Shown here one piece after another: positions 34,755 through 43,351 of a stretch of 64,000 bases of DNA. The stretch covers positions 434,001 through 498,000 of the forward strand of contig NZ_CP034438.1 of the NCBI RefSeq assembly GCF_003952265.1. Direction: 5' to 3'. The position numbers and the translations under genes are program-made. Each line of letters opens with the position of its first letter. The first letter of the stretch is position 1. The notes beneath the pieces were generated by a model. That model saw only the letters and a list, made by a program, of their open reading frames with translations, was not told the origin of the DNA and ran no database searches. This DNA is from Flaviflexus salsibiostraticola. Its GTDB lineage: Bacteria; Actinomycetota; Actinomycetes; Actinomycetales; Actinomycetaceae.

Positions 34755-35651
34755 TTGATTCTCGTAATCGGTAGTTACGGAACCGGGATCACCATGCGCG
34801 TTCCACGGATTCCAGAAAGCGGAGAGACGATCAGCGGTGCTCAGCTCTCCATTGGCTATGGCGGCAAGAGCTCGAACCAGGCAGTTGCGGCGCGGCGCCA
34901 GGGAGCCTCCCGCGTTGAGCTGATTACGGCGATCGGTGATGACGCATTCGGCAGGGAAGCCCGCCAGCTATGGAATGACGAGGGAATCGGATTCCAGTTC
35001 GTCAAGACCGTGCCAGAGGTATCGACGATGGTTGGGGGCATCTTTGTCGAACCCTCGGGCGAGAACCGCATTGTCATTGCACCGGGCGCATTGGAGCACC
35101 TCACCGTTAAGGACCTCGAGTCCTTCAGTGAGCTATTTGATCAGGCTTCGGTTGTTGTCGTCTGTTTGGAGATCCCAACCGACGTGGTGGCTCACGCAAT
35201 CGCAATGGCCGATGAGCGAGGTGCGCGGGTTGTTCTGAATCCCGCACCAGCGGCTCCTCTGGATGAATCCGTGTTTTCGAAGGCTGACTTTTTCATTCCC
35301 AACGAGTCAGAATTCGAGTTCTACTCGAAAAGCGGTTATGAACGGCCTCCGGGCCAGACCCTGATCGTCACGCAGGGATCGGGCGGAGTACGTGTCATCG
35401 ACGATGCAGGCGAACAGCGCTTCGCCCCTCTTCCTCAAGAGAAGGTCGTCGACACGACCGGTGCGGGTGACACATTCGTGGGCACATTCTGCGCGGCGAT
35501 CGACGAAGGACTGAACGTCAGCACTGCGGTCAAGCGAGCGATCGTCGCATCGTCGCTTTCTGTCACCAAGAACGAAGTTATTCCCGCGATACCGGAACGT
35601 GAGGCTGTCGACGCGGAGCTGAAGAACGCTGAAGAAGGAATTTGGAAATGA
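34755..35651 (+). CDS. PfkB/ribokinase-family sugar kinase
   Basis: Kinase of 298 residues that phosphorylates a sugar entering by the ABC transporter encoded downstream. The N-terminal signature GYGGKSSNQAVAARRQGA (about 36-53) corresponds to the ribokinase GGKGANQAVAAARLG, and the C-terminal active site is DTTGAGDTFVGTFCAAIDEG (about 232-251) with the catalytic Asp in GAGD. Start is TTG with AAGGGGGA just before it. A DeoC-like aldolase in the same operon suggests deoxyribokinase activity, but ribose or another pentose is possible. Confidence 0.88.
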   Translation: MILVIGSYGTGITMRVPRIPESGETISGAQLSIGYGGKSSNQAVAARRQGASRVELITAIGDDAFGREARQLWNDEGIGFQFVKTVPEVSTMVGGIFVEPSGENRIVIAPGALEHLTVKDLESFSELFDQASVVVVCLEIPTDVVAHAIAMADERGARVVLNPAPAAPLDESVFSKADFFIPNESEFEFYSKSGYERPPGQTLIVTQGSGGVRVIDDAGEQRFAPLPQEKVVDTTGAGDTFVGTFCAAIDEGLNVSTAVKRAIVASSLSVTKNEVIPAIPEREAVDAELKNAEEGIWK

Positions 35652-36667
35652 CAGCTGCACCGGAACTCAGCTCGAAAGATGCCAAGGACGCTCAGATCAA
35701 GAACGCGAGAAAGCTCGATCTGAACGACAAGATTCGGAAGTTTTCGACCCTTGCTGGCCTTGTGGCCCTCGTTGTATACGGCGTAGTGGTCGTCGACGGT
35801 TATGCCACGAGTGGCAACATTCTTGGCGTGACGCAGCAGGTCGCCCAGATCGGCATCATGGCGATCGGCATGACCTTTGTTCTAATCAATGGCGAAATAG
35901 ATCTTTCGGTTGGATCTATTTATGGCCTTTCTGCCGTCGTCGGCGGCATGCTGATCTCCAACGGCACACCGTGGGTTCTCGCCACGCTTCTCGCTGTCGC
36001 CGTCGGCGCCGCCTGTGGCTTCTTAAACGGCATTATGACTGTCGGGCTGGCGATTCCATCATTCATCGTCACGCTCGGTACTCTTTCGATCTTCCGAGGG
36101 ACGGCGCTTCTCGTTTCAGATGGAACTCCGATTTCGCTCAGCTCGAGCGATGAGAACGTTGCTGCATTCAATATCCTCGGGCAGGGAAAGATTGCTGGCG
36201 CGGTCCCGATGCAGTTCCTGATCTTTGCGATCGCCGTCGCTATTGGCTGGGTGCTTCTTCACCGGTCCAAGCTCGGTTACGACAGCTACGCAGTAGGCGG
36301 CAGTGTAAACGCGGCAAAACTCTCTGGCATTAACACTGGCCGCACCAAGACCATGGCCTTCGTTCTTTCGGGCGCAACGGCCGGCCTGGCCGGTGTTCTT
36401 GGGCTGTCCTTCCTGTCATACGTTCAAGGAGTCACGGGCAGCGGCATGGAACTCATCGTCATCTCAGCCGTCATCATCGGCGGTGCAGCGCTGACCGGCG
36501 GTTCGGGAACGATGTGGGGCACGGTCATCGGCGTCTTCTTCATCGGAGTCCTGCAGAACATTCTCAACCTTCAAGGCATCAGTTCCTTCTGGCAGACCGT
36601 AGCCACAGGAGCAGTCATCATCATCGCAGTCGCCGGTGATTCAGCTCTATCTCGAAGAAAAAAATAG
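35648..36667 (+). CDS. Sugar ABC transporter permease (RbsC-like)
   Basis: Inner membrane permease of 339 residues with 8-10 TMs. It has the BPD_transp_2 features: VLINGEIDLSVGSIYGLS (about 79-96) and GGAALTGGSGTMWGTVIG (about 279-296). ATG overlaps the kinase stop (ATGA) and AAGGAA stands at the right distance, so I prefer it to the TTG at 35642. It forms the channel with the ATPase encoded at 37757. A single permease gene means a homodimer. Confidence 0.9.
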   Translation: MTAAPELSSKDAKDAQIKNARKLDLNDKIRKFSTLAGLVALVVYGVVVVDGYATSGNILGVTQQVAQIGIMAIGMTFVLINGEIDLSVGSIYGLSAVVGGMLISNGTPWVLATLLAVAVGAACGFLNGIMTVGLAIPSFIVTLGTLSIFRGTALLVSDGTPISLSSSDENVAAFNILGQGKIAGAVPMQFLIFAIAVAIGWVLLHRSKLGYDSYAVGGSVNAAKLSGINTGRTKTMAFVLSGATAGLAGVLGLSFLSYVQGVTGSGMELIVISAVIIGGAALTGGSGTMWGTVIGVFFIGVLQNILNLQGISSFWQTVATGAVIIIAVAGDSALSRRKK

Positions 36668-36700
36668 GTCAACGTTGACCCCATCTAAAGGAGAACAATC

Positions 36701-37750
36701 ATGACAACGACAACGAAGAATTGGCCCGCACGTAGGATCGTTGGCGCCGCTGTGACAGCGTTCGCTCTGGCACTGACTGGCGCGGCATGCAGTACAGATG
36801 CCGAAACCGCTGAGGCCGGCAACGGCAGTGAAGACGCGGACAGCAACGGGTTCGTGCTCGCAGATAGAATTCGGGAGAAGGTCGAGAACGGCGAAGAGCT
36901 CGTAATCAAACTCTCTTACCACGACCCCTCCCTGGCGTTTGCCTCGCCCATCGAAGCGGGCATGCAGCGCGCAGGCGAAGAGCTCGGCGTTGACGTACAG
37001 CTGATCGGACCCGCTGGTGGTGACCCTGCGGCGCAGGTCTCTGAACTCCAGACCCTGATTACGCAGGGAAACATCGACGGTCTCGCTGTGTCCTCTGCAT
37101 CGAACGATGCCCTTAAGCCCGTGATCCAGCAGGCGTTTGACGCAGGCATTCCGATCATCTCCTTCAATACCAACAATCCTGACTCGCAGCAGCTTGGGTT
37201 CGTGGGACAGGACCTGCGTGCTTCTGGTGTGACCCTGGGAGAGGAACTGCTCGAGCTTCTCGGAGACGTTAGCGGGGACGTCGTTGTCGTTTCTGTAGAC
37301 ACTGGTGCCGGGTGGCATAACGATCGTTTCGAGGGCTTCAAGTCCGCTCTAGAAGATTCCGGAAACAACATCGTCGGTCCGGTCAATACCGGCAATGAGC
37401 CCACTGGTGCCTACAACACTATCGAGTCGACCATGGCTGGAAATGGCGACGCCGTGGCCATTGCCTCGATGGATTGCTGTTCGTTCACTGCAGCAGGCAC
37501 CTGGGTTAAGCAGCATGGTAAGACAGGCGAGATCGCTCTTGTCGGGTTCGACCTCCAGTCGCAGACCATTGACAACGTCAATGAGGGTGTCGCAGCCTTT
37601 ACAATCAGCCAGGCGCCTGAAGAGCAGGGCTTCCAGGCCGTGAAGGTTCTCCGGGACTTCATCGTCGACGGTAAAGAGATTGAAGATGTCGATACGGGAG
37701 CTGACATCTTCACCATCGACAACATCGCCGAAGCCCCCGCTGAGGGGTAA
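36701..37750 (+). CDS. Sugar-binding lipoprotein of ABC transporter (RbsB-like)
   Basis: Extracellular binding protein of 349 residues of the Peripla_BP_4 fold. The signal peptide ends in the lipobox LTGAAC, with Cys about residue 28, followed by an acidic Ser/Glu/Asp linker. Typical ribose-family parts are GPAGGDPAAQVSELQTLI and GLAVSSASNDALKPVIQQA. It catches the sugar outside and passes it to the permease. AAAGGAGAA is placed just before the ATG. It is also the only exported protein of the operon. Confidence 0.9.
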   Translation: MTTTTKNWPARRIVGAAVTAFALALTGAACSTDAETAEAGNGSEDADSNGFVLADRIREKVENGEELVIKLSYHDPSLAFASPIEAGMQRAGEELGVDVQLIGPAGGDPAAQVSELQTLITQGNIDGLAVSSASNDALKPVIQQAFDAGIPIISFNTNNPDSQQLGFVGQDLRASGVTLGEELLELLGDVSGDVVVVSVDTGAGWHNDRFEGFKSALEDSGNNIVGPVNTGNEPTGAYNTIESTMAGNGDAVAIASMDCCSFTAAGTWVKQHGKTGEIALVGFDLQSQTIDNVNEGVAAFTISQAPEEQGFQAVKVLRDFIVDGKEIEDVDTGADIFTIDNIAEAPAEG

Positions 37751-37756
37751 TCCTCG

Positions 37757-39277
37757 ATGACATCGGTCCAGCACGCACAGCTTCTGCTCTCTGCAGAGAA
37801 GCTATCGAAGCAGTACGGGTCGTTCTTCGCTCTCCGAGACGTGTCGCTTAACCTCCATGCCGGTGAGTTCGTCGCGGTGATGGGCGAGAACGGCGCAGGG
37901 AAATCGACCCTGATGAAGATCCTCGCCGGAATGGAACTCGCTACATCTGGAGTGGTTCGCGTCCTTGCGGACGAGACTCTGAGAGTGGCGAAAGGGCGTG
38001 ATCTTGAGTCGGCCGTTGCAATCGTGCCCCAAGAAATCGATCTGGCTGAGGATCGTTCGATTGCGCAGAACATCTATATGGGAAATGAGCCTGGCCATAG
38101 GTGGTTCCCTTCTGCGCGGAAGCTCAACGTGCAGGCGGCCGAGCTGCTCGCCAGAATCGGCTCTCCGCTCGATGCAAGACAACGGGTTGGCGACCTGGAC
38201 TCAGCCTCCAAACAGATGGTGCTGATCGCCAGAGCGCTCGCGCGTGAGTCTCAGATCGTCATCTTCGATGAACCAACCGCTAACCTTTCGCCGAGAGAAT
38301 CCGAATCGCTTTTCGAGGTGATCCAGAGCCTTCAATCTGACGGAGTGGGCATTCTCTATGTGTCCCACAGGATTCCCGAGGTCATGCGATTGTCCGACAG
38401 GATCGAAGTGCTGCGTGATGGCAGTCATTCGGGAAGCTGGCCCACCAGTTCTACTGACGAGGGGCAGGTCGTGAACTCCATGGTGGGGCGAGAGCTGGAT
38501 CTACTCACGAGGCTCGAGCCCTATTCGCAGAGGGGTACCAGCAAGCTTTCGATCAAAGACCTCAGGATCGATGGCATCGGACCGATCAACCTCGATGTCT
38601 ATGAGGGCCAGGTGGTTGGTATTGCGGGCTTGCCGGACTCCGGTCGCGAAGAGCTCCTCCGAGGCATCTACGGTGCGGAGGGTGAGGTCAGCGGCTCCAT
38701 CGGAGTCAACGGCGCGGAGATCGTCAAAGCAGACATTCGCGAGGCAGTGCAGGCCGGAGTGGTTTACCTCCCAGGTGAGCGACGCGCAGCAGGTATCTTC
38801 CCCACGATGTCTGTGAAGAGCAACATCTCATCCCTTGTTGCCAGCAGATACACCAGATTCGGGCTCATGCGCAGCTCGAAGCTGGCGGCGGTCGCGGAGG
38901 AGTATGCGAAGGCGGTCAACGTCCGCGCAGCATCTCTAGACTTGCCGATCACAAGCCTGTCGGGAGGAAACCAGCAGAAGGCTCTGATCGCTCGCCTCTT
39001 GGCAACAGAGCCTCAAGTGATGCTGTTGGATGAGCCCACCCGAGGAGTTGATGTTGGGGCGAAATCCGAAGTCTACTCGGTGATCTCGGAACTCACGAGG
39101 AAGGGTATGGCAGTCCTGCTGTCATCGTCGGACCTTCCCGAACTGCTCGGCCAGTGTCACCAAATCCTCGTGATGTTCAGAGGAGAGATCGTGGCAACGC
39201 TCGAGGCATCGCAGACAACTGAAGAAGAGATCATGGCCTACGCAACGATGGGCCACGCAATTAAGGAGACAGCGTGA
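37757..39277 (+). CDS. Sugar ABC transporter ATP-binding protein, two nucleotide domains (RbsA-like)
   Basis: ATPase of 506 residues with two ABC domains. The first has Walker A GENGAGKSTLMKIL (about 42-55) and Walker B IVIFDEPTANLSPRE; its signature is degenerate, DLDSASKQMV in place of LSGGQ. The second lacks a proper Walker A but has LSGGNQQKALIARLL (about 398-412) and VMLLDEPTRGVDVGAK. This asymmetry, with the conserved VYLPGERR region, is usual for RbsA/MglA/XylG proteins. It energises uptake with the permease at 35648. Confidence 0.93.
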   Translation: MTSVQHAQLLLSAEKLSKQYGSFFALRDVSLNLHAGEFVAVMGENGAGKSTLMKILAGMELATSGVVRVLADETLRVAKGRDLESAVAIVPQEIDLAEDRSIAQNIYMGNEPGHRWFPSARKLNVQAAELLARIGSPLDARQRVGDLDSASKQMVLIARALARESQIVIFDEPTANLSPRESESLFEVIQSLQSDGVGILYVSHRIPEVMRLSDRIEVLRDGSHSGSWPTSSTDEGQVVNSMVGRELDLLTRLEPYSQRGTSKLSIKDLRIDGIGPINLDVYEGQVVGIAGLPDSGREELLRGIYGAEGEVSGSIGVNGAEIVKADIREAVQAGVVYLPGERRAAGIFPTMSVKSNISSLVASRYTRFGLMRSSKLAAVAEEYAKAVNVRAASLDLPITSLSGGNQQKALIARLLATEPQVMLLDEPTRGVDVGAKSEVYSVISELTRKGMAVLLSSSDLPELLGQCHQILVMFRGEIVATLEASQTTEEEIMAYATMGHAIKETA

Positions 39278-39753
39278 AAAACAGAGGAATCCTCAACGCC
39301 GAATTGGCCAGGGCAGTTGCATCGATGGGGCACACCGACATCATGATGGTCGTCGATGCAGGCTTTCCGATACCGAATGGCGCGTGGCGTATAGACCTGG
39401 CGATTCAACAGGACCTCCCAACGCACGAGCAGATCATCCCGCTGCTGGCTTCAGAGCTCATAGTTGAGCAGACATTCGTTGCCGAAGACGTCCTCGAGTA
39501 CAACCCAGTCCTCAACAAGCTGGTCCAGGAGTCTTTCCCGGCTGCAGAACACTCCACAGCAAAGCATGAAGATCTGCTCGGCTCCATCGCTGCCAGAGCT
39601 AAGGTCATCGTCCGCACGGGTGCTTTCAACCCCTGGGGGAACGTCGCTCTCGTCAGCGGGATTGATGCCCCCATCTGGTTCGACCGCCCGGGGGTCACAA
39701 CCCCAGATTCGTACAAAGCCCGTATCGAAGCAATCAAAAAAGAAGGAAACTAG
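39274..39753 (+). CDS. RbsD/FucU-family sugar mutarotase
   Basis: Protein of 159 residues. The family motif MGHTDIMMVVDAGFPIPNG is present near residue 18, with the His that catalyses ring or anomer interchange of sugars such as ribose or fucose. It is slightly longer than RbsD (about 139). The GTG start overlaps the ATPase stop (GTGA). It would convert the imported sugar to the form the PfkB kinase accepts. The Asn/Tyr-rich C-terminal motif of RbsD is only partly visible (GAFNPWGNVALVSG). Confidence 0.82.
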   Translation: MKNRGILNAELARAVASMGHTDIMMVVDAGFPIPNGAWRIDLAIQQDLPTHEQIIPLLASELIVEQTFVAEDVLEYNPVLNKLVQESFPAAEHSTAKHEDLLGSIAARAKVIVRTGAFNPWGNVALVSGIDAPIWFDRPGVTTPDSYKARIEAIKKEGN

Positions 39754-39754
39754 T

Positions 39755-40435
39755 ATGTCGACACCTAACTCGCGAAACATTGCCCCCTACATTCAACACA
39801 CACTGATCAAGGTTGGGGTCACTCGCGACGAGATCATCCGGCACGCGGAAGAAGCCGCAGAATATGGTTTCGGAGCTGCGATGGTTCCCGGTTCATGGGT
39901 TTCCGAAGTAGCGGCAGTACTTTCGGGCACAGGAATCGAAGTTGCCTCAGCTCTTGACTTTCCAACCGTCGGGGTCATGACATCGGAGGGAAAGGCCCGC
40001 GAAGCTGAGGCGCTGACCAAGGCTGGCGCAACCCAAATCGACATCGGTGTCCAGATCGGCTGGCTCAAGTCTGGAATGGAGGAGGAATTTGCGCAGGACA
40101 TTCGCGGGGTCGTCGAAGCTGCGGGCGTTCCGATTAAGGTCATGCTTGAGTTGCCGCTCCTCACAGACGACGAGAAGGAGCGCGCAGTGGAGCTCTCGAT
40201 GGATGCGGGAGCGGCGTGGTTGAAGAACGCATCGTCAGGCCAGATCGAGACTGCATCGCCCGCGTCGGTTGAGTACCTAGTCAAGCGCGTTCGCCCCGGC
40301 ATCCTGGTCAAGGCTTCCGGATCGATCACGTCACTTTCTCAAGCGTGGTCGCTGATCGACGCCGGCGCCCAGGCCCTCGGTACGAGCGCCGGAGCAGAAC
40401 TGGTCGCCGGCAACGACGCGGCTGCTTCCTACTAG
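39755..40435 (+). CDS. deoC: DeoC-like deoxyribose-phosphate aldolase
   Basis: Aldolase of 226 residues with a TIM barrel. DFPTVGVMTSEGKAREAE (about 66), GATQIDIGVQIGWLKSG (about 91-107), the Schiff-base Lys in AAWLKNASSG (about 157) and VKASGSITSLSQAW (about 188-201) follow the DeoC pattern; the last is KASGGI in most members. It cleaves 2-deoxyribose-5-phosphate to glyceraldehyde-3-phosphate and acetaldehyde. ATG at 39755 has AAGGAA 7 bases upstream and begins one base after the mutarotase stop. The frame is open upstream but not used. Confidence 0.87.
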   Translation: MSTPNSRNIAPYIQHTLIKVGVTRDEIIRHAEEAAEYGFGAAMVPGSWVSEVAAVLSGTGIEVASALDFPTVGVMTSEGKAREAEALTKAGATQIDIGVQIGWLKSGMEEEFAQDIRGVVEAAGVPIKVMLELPLLTDDEKERAVELSMDAGAAWLKNASSGQIETASPASVEYLVKRVRPGILVKASGSITSLSQAWSLIDAGAQALGTSAGAELVAGNDAAASY

Positions 40436-40465
40436 AGTTATCACTAGACCTCTACTTCTGAGAAT

Positions 40466-40497
40466 GCGTGGGGAGGGCGGAGACGTTCTCCCCACGC
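40466..40497 (+). terminator. Hairpin after the deoC-like gene
   Basis: GCGTGGGGAG (40466-40475) pairs perfectly with CTCCCCACGC (40488-40497) around a 12-base loop. It separates the sugar operon from the regulator gene, whose ribosome site starts 4 bases later. Confidence 0.7.
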
Positions 40498-40513
40498 GTC
40501 AGGAATGATTGAT

Positions 40514-41251
40514 ATGGCACGCAATTCTCGTTTCAACGACGCAATACCCCTTCATGCGCAGATGTCCGAGTCGGTGATGAAGAAGATCCGGCAAGGTGAG
40601 CTTCCAGTTGGCAGCAGGCTTCCTGGTGAAGCTGAACTCATGAGGATCTTTGGGATCTCTCGGGGGACCGTGAGGCGTTCGATTAAGACTCTCAACGAAG
40701 CCGGATATGTGCAGACCATTCAGGGCAAAGGCACTTTCGTTCTGACGGGGCTGCCTGGACCATCGATCGGCCAGAAGCTTGTCGGCATCGGTGAGGCGCT
40801 GTCTTTCTCGGGCAAGAACATGGAGACTTCGGTGATCTCGCAATCACTCAGCCATGGTCGCTCGATCGTTAACCCGAGGGCCACACTGGATCCAGAAGAG
40901 CGAATTCTTGTCCTCGACCGAGTCCGTGCTTTGGATGGCATTCCGGTTGCGCGGCTTCACAACTGGGTGAGGGCAGACCTAGCTCCGGGCATCGAAGACA
41001 CCGACTTCGAATCAACGTCTCTCTTTCATGCGCTTGACAGCTTTTCCGCCAAGAAGGTGACCTCAGGTCAGCGCAGTTTCGAAGCTGTCACGGCACCAGA
41101 CGAGGTTGCCGTCTCACTGGCGATATCGCCGTTCTCTCCGCTCCTCTTTATCCGCCAGACAACCTTCCTCGACGACGGAACGCCGATCGAATGGTCGGAC
41201 GTTTGGATGGACTCTAAGCAACTAGCGGTCACCGCCGTCTTGTCACGATAG
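40514..41251 (+). CDS. GntR-family transcriptional regulator, HutC/UTRA type
   Basis: Regulator of about 245 residues. The N-terminal winged helix reads SVMKKIRQGELPVGSRLPGE and then IFGISRGTVRRSIKTL, followed by GKGTFV, all typical of GntR. The C-terminal UTRA ligand domain contains ILVLDRVRALDGIPVARLHN and RQTTFLDDGTPIEWSDVW. ATG at 40514 is preferred because AGGA lies 9 bases before it; ATG at 40505 is too close. It probably controls the operon at 34755-40435 and senses its sugar phosphate. Confidence 0.9.
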   Translation: MARNSRFNDAIPLHAQMSESVMKKIRQGELPVGSRLPGEAELMRIFGISRGTVRRSIKTLNEAGYVQTIQGKGTFVLTGLPGPSIGQKLVGIGEALSFSGKNMETSVISQSLSHGRSIVNPRATLDPEERILVLDRVRALDGIPVARLHNWVRADLAPGIEDTDFESTSLFHALDSFSAKKVTSGQRSFEAVTAPDEVAVSLAISPFSPLLFIRQTTFLDDGTPIEWSDVWMDSKQLAVTAVLSR

Positions 41252-41485
41252 AACGGCGATTGGCGCTCCGGGAAGTCGTTTCAGGCTTTCGGCTCCTACA
41301 CCTAGAACTAACTCAGCGCTTCCTGCCGGGTGCCCAGTCCAACGCGACTTCAGACGGTGCTCCAGATGAGAGCCCAGCAATACGCACCCAACGTAAGTCG
41401 ACGCAAAGATCAGCATCGCTCACACGAGTCATGGCATTGAACCTCCAAGGATCGTTACGACAGAGGAGCGGGGTGATGTGCGAGC
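41252..41485. other. Short space between convergent genes, nothing seen
   Basis: No gene, hairpin or repeat of note between the GntR stop and the stop of the symporter gene on the other strand. Confidence 0.5.
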
Positions 41486-42952
41486 TCAGTTCTCCGCGGC
41501 AATGGTCCATGCATCCGACGGCAGCTTCTTCGGAAGCCCTGCGGTGTCCTCATCGAACTCGGGCTCCCTGCCTTCGGCAAGCTGCTTCTCAAAGTCCTTG
41601 AGGGCCGTGGTGACCCAGCGGGTGAGGGCGAGGACGCCGACGAGGTTGAGGAGGGTGATGGTGGCCATGGCCGAGTCCATGAGGGTCCATACGAAGGGAA
41701 CGGCCAGGACAGCACCGATGCCGGCGCAGAAGATGGCGACGGCCCTCGAGCCGATCCTCCAGGCACGCGATGTCCATCCGAGGAACACAAGGTTCGCTTC
41801 CGCATAGGCGTAGGCACCGAGGATTGAGGAGTAGGCGAAGAAGAAGATCATGAGGGAGAACGGGATCGCCATCCACCCGCCCAGAGTTCCGATGACCGCG
41901 TCAGCGGTGAGGTTGGAGGCTGCCGACTGGTCGGCTCCCTGCAGGCTCACCACACCGGAGGTGAGGATGATGAAGCCTGTCGCCGTGCTGACGAGCATCG
42001 TGTCGAAGAAGACTCCGATGGACTGGATGAGGCCCTGGGAAACCGGGTGGGCGACTGTAGCGGTAGCCGCAGCGTTCGGGTTCGTTCCCATGCCCGCCTC
42101 ATTGGAGAACAGGCCACGGCGAGTGCCGTTGAGGATGGCGGCGAAGATGCCGCCGGCCGTGCCGGCGAGTGCCTCATCAAGCCCGAAGGCTGAGCGGAAC
42201 ACGTCGCTGAAGAAGCCCGGGAGGGCCTCGAGGTTAAGGGCGATGATGGCGATGGCGGTGATGAGGTAGGCGATCGCCATGATGGGGGAGATCCATTCGG
42301 TGGCCCGGGCGATGCCGCGGACTCCGCCGATGAGAACAACGCCCGTGGCAACGGCAATGACGAGGCCGGAGATCCAGAGAGGAATGTTGTGGCTGCCGTA
42401 GAGGACGCCCGAGATCGAGTTGGCCTGGACCATCGGCATCGCCACGACCATGGAGAAGACCATGAACACGGCGAAGAGGTTCGCCAGGGTCTTCGAGCCC
42501 GTGCCGTGGAGGATGTAGGTGGCGGGGCCGCCGCGGAATGTGCCGTCCTCTTGGCGCTTCTTGAAGAGCTGGGCGAGAGTGGCCTCCGCGAAAGCGGTCG
42601 CCATTCCGAAGAAGGCAACGATCCACATCCAGAACAGAGCACCCGGGCCGCCGAGAATCATGGCCAGCGCAACGCCGGTGATGTTGCCGATGCCGATCCG
42701 GGTCGCCATGCCGATGGTGAATGCTTGGAAGGATGAGATTCCGCCCTTGGCATCCTTCCTCGAGTTCCGCAGGTGCCGGAACATGTTGCCGAGATGGCGG
42801 AATTGAACGCCGCGGGTAGCGAAGGTCATGACCACGCCGGTGCCGACCAGAGCGAGAATGACAACCCAGCTGTAGACCCAGTCGTTGATTCCGCCTAACC
42901 ACGCCGTGATCGGATCAGTCAGATCGGCCAGCCATTGCTCAAAACTCTCCAC
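41486..42952 (-). CDS. Sodium:alanine/glycine symporter, AGCS family
   Basis: Membrane carrier of 488 residues with about 11 TMs that takes up alanine or glycine with Na+. Family signs are IGMATRIGIGNITGVALA (about 80-97) and GLFSNEAGMGTNPNAAATATV (about 275-295, the first 20 residues shown by most members in similar form). A GTG at 42952 with AAGGAG 5-6 bases upstream is a good start. It is a single-gene unit. The hydrophilic C-terminus is rich in acidic residues. Confidence 0.93.
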   Translation of the reverse strand: MESFEQWLADLTDPITAWLGGINDWVYSWVVILALVGTGVVMTFATRGVQFRHLGNMFRHLRNSRKDAKGGISSFQAFTIGMATRIGIGNITGVALAMILGGPGALFWMWIVAFFGMATAFAEATLAQLFKKRQEDGTFRGGPATYILHGTGSKTLANLFAVFMVFSMVVAMPMVQANSISGVLYGSHNIPLWISGLVIAVATGVVLIGGVRGIARATEWISPIMAIAYLITAIAIIALNLEALPGFFSDVFRSAFGLDEALAGTAGGIFAAILNGTRRGLFSNEAGMGTNPNAAATATVAHPVSQGLIQSIGVFFDTMLVSTATGFIILTSGVVSLQGADQSAASNLTADAVIGTLGGWMAIPFSLMIFFFAYSSILGAYAYAEANLVFLGWTSRAWRIGSRAVAIFCAGIGAVLAVPFVWTLMDSAMATITLLNLVGVLALTRWVTTALKDFEKQLAEGREPEFDEDTAGLPKKLPSDAWTIAAEN

Positions 42953-43351
42953 GGGGACTCCTTACTTCCGTGCGCATCTTCCCACACGACCCGAGTCCGC
43001 AATGGATCGGGCCACCTCCCGTGCCAATCCGTGGGACCAGTCCTGCCACACGATGAATCGACCTGAGCCATTGTCTCGCACGCTCGGCCGTCGGCTATGC
43101 GAGACGCGGAGGCGACTGCGGTCGGCGCGCCTTTCGGAGTGCTCTTTCGGAGCGCCGCTGGGCTGGCACCAGCAGTTCGAGTGGCCGTTGTGGTGCCGCC
43201 TGCCGACAGACGTGGGAGGTACGACAGGGATCCTGTCGCACCTCCCACATACGCGTAGTGCCGGGAGTTCCTCCCCAGCTGACGAGCGGTTCAATCTCTC
43301 ATGAGAACGCCACGAACCTAGGCACTGACTAAGCGCCCTCGCATCCGCGCG
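42953..43351. other. Intergenic region with a very strong hairpin
   Basis: Nothing coding is supported in these 400 bases. It holds the upstream region of the symporter and the hairpin at 43212-43248. Confidence 0.55.
43212..43248. terminator. 16-bp hairpin after the dehydrogenase gene
   Basis: GTGGGAGGT (43212-43220) and CGACAGG (43222-43228) pair with CCTGTCG (43232-43238) and ACCTCCCAC (43240-43248); one A/C mismatch, 3-base loop. It is about 100 bases beyond the stop of the minus-strand operon and has no U run. Confidence 0.7.

Noticed and set aside
34557..34755. Minus-strand small frames of 62-64 codons before the sugar operon
   Set aside because: They read through the promoter and the GTACATA repeat and show no protein family signal.
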